Shown here in pieces: positions 17,116 to 24,173 of a DNA stretch of 64,000 nt. The translations under genes were made by a program, and so were the position numbers. The DNA comes from Dactylosporangium aurantiacum (lineage in GTDB: Bacteria; Actinomycetota; Actinomycetes; Mycobacteriales; Micromonosporaceae), in contig NZ_JNYJ01000022.1 of the NCBI RefSeq assembly GCF_000716715.1, positions 62,001 to 126,000 of the forward strand. Direction: 5' to 3'. Each line of letters starts with the position of its first letter. Position 1 is the first letter of the stretch. Under the pieces are notes generated by a model that was given only the letters and a program-made list of their open reading frames with translations, was not told the DNA's origin and did not search any database.

Positions 17116-18396
17116 TCAGGACGCGAGGCGGCTGCTGAAGCCGCTCTTGCCCTTGTCGATCGCCTTCGCCGGGTCGCCGGTGAACACCCAGTCGCGGATG
17201 AACTGCAGGTACGGGCCGGTCGGGTCGATGAACAGCGAGTTGTACTTGGCGGTGACCGGGACCTTGGCGGCGGCGATCAGCTGGTTCGCGGCGAGCAGCC
17301 GCGGCTCGGCCCGCGTGGACGGGTTGTCGGCGGTGTCCGAGCGCACGGTGAGCTGCCCGGTCTTCGCCACGACGTTCTTCTGCACGTCCTCGCTCATGCT
17401 CCAGGCGATGAAGTCCCAGGCGGTCTTCGCGTTCTTGGCGCCCTTGGAGATGCCGATGACGTCGCCGCCGAGGAACGCGGACGTGCCCTTCGTGCCGGGG
17501 ATCGCGGTCACCCCGAAGTCGAGGTTCTGCTCCGCCTTGTACACGCTGATGCCGAAGCTGCCCAGGGCGAGCATGCCGATCTTGCCGGACTGGAATCCCG
17601 ACAGCCAGGTGGCGCCGTTGTCGTCCTTGACGGCCGCCGGCATGAGCTTCTCGTCCCACATGGTCTTGTGGGCGTTGAGGGCGGCGGCCACGGCCGGGTC
17701 GTCCAGCGTGGCCTGGGTGCCGTCGGCGTTCATGATGTCGCCGCCGCTGGCCCAGATGTAGGGCAGCAGGGTGTAGGCGTTGCAGCCGGCGCAGTTGCCG
17801 GCGAAGGCGAAGCCGTAGGTGCCGTCGCCGAGCGCGGTGATCTTCCGGGCGGCGGCGACGACCTCGTCGAGGCTCGCCGGCGGCTTCGCCGGGTCGAGCC
17901 CGGCCTTCGTGAACAGGGCCTTGTTGTAGTACAGCATCGACACGTCGAGCTGGTGCGGCAGCGCGTACACCTTGCCGTCCACCGTGCTGATCTGCACCCC
18001 GGCCGGGGCGAGGGCGCTCTTGTACGGCAGCGCGTCCACCTGGGCCGTGATGTCGGTGAGCAGCCCCTGCCCGGTGAGCGACTTGACGTTGGCGATGTCG
18101 ACGGCGGCGAGGTCGGGGGCGTCGCCGCCGCGGACGGCCTGGACGTACTTCTGCACGTACTGCGCGTCCGGCACGGTCAGCATCGTGATCTTGCGGTTGG
18201 GGTTCTGCTCGTTCCAGGCGGCGACGAGCGCCTTGTCGAGCGGCTCGTCGGCGGCGCGGACCCACAGGGTGGCGGGGCCGTCGCCGGTCAGCGCGGCGGG
18301 GGCGGACGAGGTGGGGGCGTCGGTGTTGCCGCAGGCGGCGAGGGCGAGGGTCAGCAGGGCAGCGGCGATCGCCGCCGGCCGGCGCAATGGGTACAC
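17116..18396 (-). CDS. Extracellular sugar-binding lipoprotein of an ABC importer
   Basis: 426 residues. The GTG at 18396 is chosen because it gives a complete lipoprotein signal (PLRRPAAIAAALLTLALAAC, lipobox LALAAC) behind a GAGGAG ribosome binding site; the frame runs open into the upstream permease gene. The body matches cluster-1 solute-binding proteins (TLWVRAADEPLDKALVAAWN near the N-terminus, GGDVIGISKGAKN, AWDFIAWSM). It captures an oligosaccharide and delivers it to the two permeases encoded just upstream (14 bp gap). Substrate unknown. Confidence 0.9.
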   Translation of the reverse strand: MYPLRRPAAIAAALLTLALAACGNTDAPTSSAPAALTGDGPATLWVRAADEPLDKALVAAWNEQNPNRKITMLTVPDAQYVQKYVQAVRGGDAPDLAAVDIANVKSLTGQGLLTDITAQVDALPYKSALAPAGVQISTVDGKVYALPHQLDVSMLYYNKALFTKAGLDPAKPPASLDEVVAAARKITALGDGTYGFAFAGNCAGCNAYTLLPYIWASGGDIMNADGTQATLDDPAVAAALNAHKTMWDEKLMPAAVKDDNGATWLSGFQSGKIGMLALGSFGISVYKAEQNLDFGVTAIPGTKGTSAFLGGDVIGISKGAKNAKTAWDFIAWSMSEDVQKNVVAKTGQLTVRSDTADNPSTRAEPRLLAANQLIAAAKVPVTAKYNSLFIDPTGPYLQFIRDWVFTGDPAKAIDKGKSGFSSRLAS

Positions 18397-18410
18397 GGGG
18401 CTCCTCGGGA

Positions 18411-19238
18411 CTATCCCTTGACGGCGCCGCCGGTGAGACCGGCGACGTAGTAGCGCTGCAGGATCAGGAAGATCGCGATGCACGGCACCGCGGCGAAGAC
18501 CGCGCCGGTCTCCAGCACGCCCCAGTTGAGGGTGCCGCCGGCGCCGGTCTGCAGGTTGGCCAGGACCACGGGCAGGGTGTAGCGGTCCTGACGGGTGGTG
18601 AAGATGAGCGCGGCCAGGAACTCGTTCCACGCGGTGAAGAACGCGTACATGGCGACGGTCGCCACGCCCGGCGCCACGATCGGCAGCAGGATCCGGCGCA
18701 GCGCGGTGATCGGGCCGGCACCGTCGACGACGGCGGCCTCCTCCATCGCCGCGGGCACGGCGGCGAAGGCGGCCCGCATCGTGAAGATGCCGAACGGCAG
18801 GGCGAACACGGTGTAGACCAGCACCAGCCCCGCGAGGGAGTTGGTGAGCCGGAGGTCGTCGAGGATGACGTACAGCGACGGCACGATCGACTGGAAGGGG
18901 ATCATCATCGTGGACAGCACGGTCAGGAACAGCACGCCCTGGCCGGGGAACCGGAACCTGGCGAAGCCGTAGCCGGCGAGCACCGCGAGGGTGGTCGCCG
19001 CGACGACCGTCCCGGCGGTGACGAGCATGCTGTTGCCGACGTTGGTCCACAGGCCCGCCTCGACGAGCCGCCGGTAGTTCTCCAGGCTGAAGTGCGACGG
19101 CAGCAGCGTCGGCGGCGACTGGGCGAACTCGCCACTGCTCTTGAACGACGCGAGCACCAGCCAGCCGAGCGGCGCGACGAACAGCAGCGCGACCAGCCCG
19201 CACACGGTGTAGAAGGCCAGCCTGGGCAGGGCGCTCAC
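18411..19238 (-). CDS. ABC sugar importer permease, MalG type
   Basis: 275 residues with about six membrane helices and the cytoplasmic EAA loop (MEEAAVVDGAGPITALRRIL) that contacts the ATPase. The C-terminus YYVAGLTGGAVKG is typical of CUT1 MalG-like permeases. The GTG start overlaps the stop of the first permease by 4 bp (GTGA), so the two are coupled. No ATPase gene occurs in the operon. Confidence 0.93.
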   Translation of the reverse strand: MSALPRLAFYTVCGLVALLFVAPLGWLVLASFKSSGEFAQSPPTLLPSHFSLENYRRLVEAGLWTNVGNSMLVTAGTVVAATTLAVLAGYGFARFRFPGQGVLFLTVLSTMMIPFQSIVPSLYVILDDLRLTNSLAGLVLVYTVFALPFGIFTMRAAFAAVPAAMEEAAVVDGAGPITALRRILLPIVAPGVATVAMYAFFTAWNEFLAALIFTTRQDRYTLPVVLANLQTGAGGTLNWGVLETGAVFAAVPCIAIFLILQRYYVAGLTGGAVKG

Positions 19239-20128
19239 CGGTCCTCCCCGGCACGCAGGACCAGCAGCTGGATGCTGGTGAGGACGAGCAGGATGCCCAT
19301 GAGCGCGATCGACATCGCCGCGGAGTAGCCGAGGTTGAAGTCGATGAAGCCGGCCCGGTAGATGAGGTAGACGACCGGGATCGTGCTGTTGTCGGGGCCG
19401 CCCTGGGTCAGGATGAAGAACTGGTCGAAGGCGAGGTAGCTGCCGATCACGGTCAGGATCAGCACCAGCGCGATGGTCGGGCGCAGCAGCGGCAGCGTGA
19501 CCGAGCGGAGCACCCTGGCGCGGGTGGCGCCGTCGACCTGGGCGGCCTCGTAGTAGTCCTTCGAGATCGCCTGCATGCCGGTCATGAGCAGCAGCATGGT
19601 GAGCCCGACGGTCTTCCACACGACCAGCACGACGACCACCGTCAGCGCCGTGCCGTAGTGACTGAACACCGAGACCGGTCCGTCGACGACGCCGAGGCGG
19701 CGCAGCAGGTCGGGCACGATGCCGATGCGGTCGTCGAGCAGCCACAGCGTCAGGTAGCTCGCGGTGGCGAAGCCGATGACGACCGGCATCACGTACGCGG
19801 TGCGCAGCAGCCCCACGCCCGGCCGCCGGTGCCGCACGGCGGAGGCGAGCGCGACGCCGACGACGAACAGCGCGGCCGTGACGATCACGGTGTAGACGGT
19901 GGTGAAGCCGAGGCTGTCCAGGAACGCCCCGTCACCGGCGAGCCGGCGGTAGTTGGCCAGGCCGACGAACCGCCGCTGCCCGAGCAGTGACCAGTCGTAG
20001 AGCGACATCACGGCGGTCACCACGACCGGCAGCACGAACATGCCCAGCACCAGCACCACGGCCGGGGCCACGAGCAGCAGGCCGAGGCGCTGCCGGCGGG
20101 CCCGTGGGCCGAGCCTCCTGCGGCTCAT
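19235..20128 (-). CDS. ABC sugar importer permease, MalF/UgpA type
   Basis: 297 residues, six predicted membrane helices, EAA loop YYEAAQVDGATRARVLRSV followed by LPLLRP. First gene of the operon; a strong ribosome binding site (GGAGGAGG) lies 7-14 bp upstream of the ATG. The operon order is permease, permease, binding protein, glycosidase. The LacI-family gene is divergent 141 bp away and an operator candidate lies directly ahead of the start. Confidence 0.93.
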   Translation of the reverse strand: MSRRRLGPRARRQRLGLLLVAPAVVLVLGMFVLPVVVTAVMSLYDWSLLGQRRFVGLANYRRLAGDGAFLDSLGFTTVYTVIVTAALFVVGVALASAVRHRRPGVGLLRTAYVMPVVIGFATASYLTLWLLDDRIGIVPDLLRRLGVVDGPVSVFSHYGTALTVVVVLVVWKTVGLTMLLLMTGMQAISKDYYEAAQVDGATRARVLRSVTLPLLRPTIALVLILTVIGSYLAFDQFFILTQGGPDNSTIPVVYLIYRAGFIDFNLGYSAAMSIALMGILLVLTSIQLLVLRAGEDR

Positions 20129-20149
20129 CCGGTCGACCTCCTCCAGTTA

Positions 20150-20163
20150 CGTAATCGATTTCG
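20150..20163. promoter_or_regulatory. LacI-type operator candidate 1
   Basis: CGTAATCGATTTCG is a pseudo-palindrome centred on CpG (6 of 7 paired positions match), the geometry of LacI-family operators. It lies just downstream of the predicted importer promoter, overlapping the expected transcription start, so bound repressor would block the operon. A related site lies before lacI-type gene (20249-20262). Confidence 0.65.
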
Positions 20164-20173
20164 TGGAGCGAAC

Positions 20174-20202
20174 GTTACAGCCGGGCTTCCACTTCATGTC
20201 AA
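20174..20202 (-). promoter_or_regulatory. Promoter candidate for the sugar importer operon
   Basis: On the minus strand TTGACA (20202-20197) is followed after 17 bp by TGTAAC (20179-20174), a full -35 and a 4/6 match to the -10 consensus. The predicted start is near 20167, next to operator candidate 1. Confidence 0.55.
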
Positions 20203-20248
20203 GAGTGTCAGCTGCAATTTCTGCTAGGGTCCGGTACGCCGAGAATTA

Positions 20249-20262
20249 CGTAACCGATTAGG
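20249..20262. promoter_or_regulatory. LacI-type operator candidate 2
   Basis: CGTAACCGATTAGG matches candidate 1 in a shared core TTACGTAAYCGATT and sits 7 bp before the LacI-family start codon, where it could mediate autorepression. The palindrome is weaker (5 of 7). Confidence 0.55.
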
Positions 20263-20269
20263 GGACCGG

Positions 20270-21298
20270 GTGACCGCACAGCGCAGCACCGCCGATCGCG
20301 TGACCATGCGGGACGTCGCGACCGTCGCCGGGGTGTCGACGGCGACGGTGTCGAAGGTGCTCAACGACCGCCCCGACGTCGGCGCCGAGGTCCGGCAGCG
20401 GGTCCTGGAGACGATCACCCGGCTCGGCTACCGACCCAACGCCGTCGCCCGCGGCCTGCGCTCCCGCCACACCGACACCATCGCGATCCTCACCGACGAC
20501 CTCGAGGGCATCTTCACCAACGCGCTGATGCGCGGGGTCGAGGACGCCGCCTCCGAGTACGACGTGTCGGTGCTGCTCGCCAACAGCTACGGCGACCCGG
20601 AGAAGGAGCGCAAGCACCTGCGCCGGCTCATCGACCGCCAGGTGGACGGCCTGATCATCATGTCCGGCAACCGGGTCCGCCCGCGGCCCGGCCCGGCGCT
20701 GCCGCTGCCCGGCACCCCGTACGTGTTCCTGTACGAGTACGGCACGTCCGAGCCGGTGCCGAGCGTGCTGCCCGACGACCGCGGCGGGGCGGTCCTCGCC
20801 GCCCGGCACCTGACCGGCCTGGGCCGGCGACGGATCGGGTTCATCAACGGACCGGCGTCGTGGGACGCCACCCGCGACCGGCTCGAGGGCCTCACCGTCA
20901 CCGTCCACGAGGCCGGCCTGACCCTCGACCCGGCGCTGGTGCGCCACGCGCCGTCATGGTCGCCGGAGGACGGGTACGCCCTCGCCGAGTCGATGCTCGC
21001 CACCCACCGGCCACCGGACGCGATCTTCTGCGCCAGCGACGACCTGGCCACCGGCGCGCTCGCCGCCATCCACGAGCGGGGCCTGCGGATCCCGGGCGAC
21101 GTCGCGGTCGTCGGCTTCGACGACCGGTCCCTGGCCGTGCACCAGCGCCCACCCCTCACCACGGTGGCGCTGCCGCTGCACGAGATGGGCCGCACCGCGG
21201 GCAGCCTGCTGCTGGCGGCCATCAACGGCGCGCCGCAGCGCCACGAGCTGATCCGCGTGCCGTGCGAGCTGAAGGTCCGGGCCTCGACGTCTGGCTGA
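20270..21298 (+). CDS. LacI-family transcriptional repressor
   Basis: 342 residues from a GTG with AGGGGA 6 bp upstream. The N-terminal HTH is canonical (TMRDVATVAGVSTATVSKVL, then NAVARGLRS hinge). The effector domain is of the ribose-binding type (FINGPASWDATRDRL, IFCASDDLATGALA, VVGFDD). Divergent from the sugar importer operon; the two operator candidates in the shared 141-bp interval support local control, with release by an imported sugar or its hydrolysis product. Confidence 0.93.
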   Translation: MTAQRSTADRVTMRDVATVAGVSTATVSKVLNDRPDVGAEVRQRVLETITRLGYRPNAVARGLRSRHTDTIAILTDDLEGIFTNALMRGVEDAASEYDVSVLLANSYGDPEKERKHLRRLIDRQVDGLIIMSGNRVRPRPGPALPLPGTPYVFLYEYGTSEPVPSVLPDDRGGAVLAARHLTGLGRRRIGFINGPASWDATRDRLEGLTVTVHEAGLTLDPALVRHAPSWSPEDGYALAESMLATHRPPDAIFCASDDLATGALAAIHERGLRIPGDVAVVGFDDRSLAVHQRPPLTTVALPLHEMGRTAGSLLLAAINGAPQRHELIRVPCELKVRASTSG

Positions 21299-21383
21299 AG
21301 CGCTTTCCCGGGCTCGCGGTGCCACGCGCCCTGGTGTGCGGGGAGGAGCGCGAGCCGCGGACGTGGCCGAGCCGCGCCCACCG

Positions 21384-21577
21384 TCCTGACGCCGTTTCCT
21401 GACGCCACTTCCCGACGCCGGGTCCTGGGGCCGTTTCTCGACGCCCGGCCCTGACGCCGGTCCTGACGCCCGGTCCTGACGCCGGTCCTGGCGCCGGTTC
21501 TGGCGCGGTCCTGGCGCCGGTCCTGGCGCGGTCCTGGCGCCGGTCCTGGCGCGGTCCTGGCGCGGTCCTGGCGCCGG
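21384..21577. repeat. Degenerate short tandem repeats (TCCTGRCGC units)
   Basis: About 190 bp between the LacI gene and the convergent HEAT-like gene consist of degenerate repeats of an 11-17 bp unit built on GGTCCTGGCGC / GGTCCTGACGCC, becoming more regular towards 21577. No gene. The rest of the gap (21299-21383) shows nothing beyond an AAGCGCTT palindrome overlapping the LacI stop. Confidence 0.75.
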
Positions 21578-22339
21578 TCAGTCTGGGGCGGCCGATTCCC
21601 CCGGGGTGACGTCGAGCAGCCGCTGGAGCGCGGGAGCGTGCCTGCGCCGGGCCACCCGCGCGGCGGCCGGTCCGGCCGGTGCCAGCAGCTGCGGACGCCG
21701 CTCGAGCAGGGTCCGCAGCACGCCGTGCGCGGCGGCCCGCACCTGCGGCACCCAGTCGACCGCCCGCTCGACCAGGAAGGGAAGGTGACCGGCCCGGGTC
21801 CGGCGGCCCATCGCGGTGACGGCGGCCTCGCGGACGCGGCCGTCCGGGTGCAGGCTCGCCAGCGCCGGCGTGAGCGCTCCGGCGCCCCACCGCCCGAGCC
21901 GCCCGGCGAACACCGCGACACTGACCTGGCGCCGCCGGCAGTGCACGATGAGACCGTCCATGAGCCGCTGCTCCGCGGCGATGGCGTCCAGGGCGACCCG
22001 GCTGCGGCGGCGGGCCCTGGGCGTGCGGCCGTCCAGGTCGGCCAGCACACGCAGCAGCCAGCCGTAGCCGTCGACGTCGCCGCGCCGGAGCCGGCGCCGG
22101 AACGGCTCGACGCGCGCACGGGTCCTGTCGTCCAACCGCGCCCGCCGCGTCCCCTCGGCCAGCACCAGACCGGAGCCGAAGAACAGGAACGCCAGGACCG
22201 ACCGCAGGCCCGGCTCGATGACGACCACGAAGGCCGCCGCGGCGGTCATCAGCCAGGCACAGCACAGGTTGCCCCAGTTGGCGAACATCTCCTTGAGGTC
22301 GGGCCCGGTCGGCCGGTACTGGGGAGGCAGGCCTCGCAC
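21578..22339 (-). CDS. HEAT-like membrane protein of unknown function
   Basis: 253 residues from a GTG at 22339; the longer open frame upstream is low-complexity and overlaps the subtilase promoter region. The N-terminus is cytoplasmic (LPPQYRPTGPDLKEMF), followed by a membrane hairpin (about 25-62; LMTAAAAFVVVIEPG, SVLAFLFFGSGLVLA). The remainder is all-helical with HEAT-like repeats (ASLHPDGRVREAAVTAMG, VRAAAHGVLRTLLERR). Such repeats usually mediate protein contacts; I do not recognise the family. Convergent with the LacI gene and divergent from the subtilase. Confidence 0.6.
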   Translation of the reverse strand: MRGLPPQYRPTGPDLKEMFANWGNLCCAWLMTAAAAFVVVIEPGLRSVLAFLFFGSGLVLAEGTRRARLDDRTRARVEPFRRRLRRGDVDGYGWLLRVLADLDGRTPRARRRSRVALDAIAAEQRLMDGLIVHCRRRQVSVAVFAGRLGRWGAGALTPALASLHPDGRVREAAVTAMGRRTRAGHLPFLVERAVDWVPQVRAAAHGVLRTLLERRPQLLAPAGPAAARVARRRHAPALQRLLDVTPGESAAPD

Positions 22340-22400
22340 GCGACGGATCGTACGCGCGAGAACCGGCCCCGCGCCGCCCGGTTTCAACGGGCCGCCGACG

Positions 22401-22495
22401 CCGGTGTGCCGGGCTGTCAGCACCGGTGTGCCGGGCCGTCGGTGCCGGTGTCGGGCCGTCGGTGCCGGTGTCGGGCCGTCGGTGCCGGTGCGGGC
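22401..22495. repeat. Tandem repeat of 20-22 bp in a divergent promoter region
   Basis: Four units (22401, 22423, 22445 and 22465) of the type CCGGTGTCGGGCCGTCGGTG, two of 22 bp and two identical ones of 20 bp, plus a partial fifth. They lie between the HEAT-like gene start and the subtilase start, so could influence either promoter. The rest of this 304-bp interval shows nothing else. Confidence 0.75.
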
Positions 22496-22643
22496 GGGAC
22501 GGAGGACACCGCCGCCGGACGGTTGACAGGACCGGGGTGCAGTTCGGTGAGACCACGGTGCGCGGTGCTGACGCTGCGCGTCCGCGCGGGCACTGTTGGG
22601 TGGCGCCCGCGAGTTGCGGTGCGCGCCTGGGAGGAGTTTCACT

Positions 22644-24173
22644 GTGCGCAATCCACGCAGAGCTGGCATACGTAAACCGTTGCGGGCCGTCGTGGCGGCC
22701 GCCGCGCTGCTGCCCGTCGCGCTGGCCGGCGCATCCGGCGGGGTGCATGCGGTCACGACCCCGTCGAGCCCCTGGGCGTCGACCCTTTGGATGGGTGCGG
22801 CGTCCTCGAGCACCGGCCTCAGCCTTGCCGACGTGCGCAAGACCATCGGCGCGAGCACCGGCACCGCCGCGAACCTCACCGGCGCCGGCGTGGGTGTGGC
22901 GCTCATCGACACGGGCATCGCGCCGGTGCCGGGGATGCCCGCGGCGCAGGTGATCAACGGGCCGGACCTGTCGTTCGAGTCGCAGTCCTCGAGCCTGCGC
23001 TACCTCGACACGTACGGGCACGGCACCCACATGGCCGGCATCATCATCGCCAACGACACCGCGACCGGCACGGTCGGGCTGGCCCCCAAGGTGAAGCTCA
23101 CCTCGATCAAGGTCGGCACGTCCAACGGCGCGGTCGACGCCTCGCAGATGATCGCGGCGATCGACTGGGTCGTGGCGCACCGCAACGACGACCCGGCCAA
23201 CCCGATCCGGGTCATCAACGTGTCCTACGGCACCGGCGGTACCCCCAACTACTGGACGGACCCGGTCGCGTTCGCCGCGGAGCAGGCCTGGAAGGCCGGC
23301 ATCGTCGTCGTCGCCGCGGTCGGCAACGACGGCAAGCAGATGAGCGACCCGGCCACGGACCAGTTCATCCTCAACGTCGGCTCGGCGGACACCCGCGGCA
23401 CACTGTCCACATCGGACGACACCATCTCGACGTTCACCAGCCTCACCTACAACGGCCCGTCGAACCGGCGCACGGACCTGCTCGCCCCGGGCCAGTCGAT
23501 CCTGTCGCTCGCCGACCCCGGCTCCAACATCGACGCGACGTACACCTCGGCCCGGGTCGGCTCGACCCTGTTCCGCGGCAGCGGCACCTCCCAGGCCACC
23601 GCGGTCACCAGCGCCGCCGTCGCCCTGCTGCTGCAGGCCCGGCCGTCGCTGACTCCGGACCAGGTCAAGTACCTGCTCATGAACAACGGCAACGTCCTGA
23701 CCGCCGGCAACGCCGCCGGCCTCGGCTACCGCGAGCTCAACCTCGCCAACGCCCTGGCCGCCCCCACCCCGACCGTGAAGCAGAACTTCACGTGGTCCAA
23801 CGGGTCGGGCTCGCTCGAGGACGCCCGCGGCGGCAGCCACGTGGTCCGCGACAACGTCGCCCTCACCGGCGAGGCGTCCATCTGGGGCTCGCTGAGCACC
23901 GCCGCGTGGGCCTCGCGCAGCGCGGGCCAGAGCTCGTGGTCCGGCGGCCAGTGGATGGGCCACCAGCTCACCGGCAACGGCTGGACCGGCACCTCGTGGG
24001 CCTCGAAGACGTGGGCCACGGCCACCTGGACGGGCCAGCCCTGGAACGGCGCCGCCAGCTGGACGGATCCGGGCTGGACGGGGCACTACTGGTCCGGCCA
24101 CTACTGGTCCAACGGCACCTGGACCGGCCACTACTGGTCCAGCAACGACTGGTCGACCGCCGGCTGGGAGTGA
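22644..24173 (+). CDS. Secreted subtilisin-like serine protease with tryptophan-rich tail
   Basis: 509 residues. The GTG at 22644 is chosen for its GAGGAG site 8 bp upstream and the signal peptide that follows (KPLRAVVAAAALLPVALAG). The S8 catalytic triad is complete: Asp89 (ALIDTGI), His126 (GHGTHMAG) and Ser316 (GSGTSQATA), with oxyanion Asn228. From about residue 384 the C-terminus is a tail rich in W, S, G and T in which tryptophan occurs every five residues from 447 to 508 with a single six-residue step. Such tails in actinomycete subtilases may bind cell wall or assemble on the surface; the role is inference. Its 3' end overlaps the convergent kinase by 43 bp. Confidence 0.9.
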   Translation: MRNPRRAGIRKPLRAVVAAAALLPVALAGASGGVHAVTTPSSPWASTLWMGAASSSTGLSLADVRKTIGASTGTAANLTGAGVGVALIDTGIAPVPGMPAAQVINGPDLSFESQSSSLRYLDTYGHGTHMAGIIIANDTATGTVGLAPKVKLTSIKVGTSNGAVDASQMIAAIDWVVAHRNDDPANPIRVINVSYGTGGTPNYWTDPVAFAAEQAWKAGIVVVAAVGNDGKQMSDPATDQFILNVGSADTRGTLSTSDDTISTFTSLTYNGPSNRRTDLLAPGQSILSLADPGSNIDATYTSARVGSTLFRGSGTSQATAVTSAAVALLLQARPSLTPDQVKYLLMNNGNVLTAGNAAGLGYRELNLANALAAPTPTVKQNFTWSNGSGSLEDARGGSHVVRDNVALTGEASIWGSLSTAAWASRSAGQSSWSGGQWMGHQLTGNGWTGTSWASKTWATATWTGQPWNGAASWTDPGWTGHYWSGHYWSNGTWTGHYWSSNDWSTAGWE

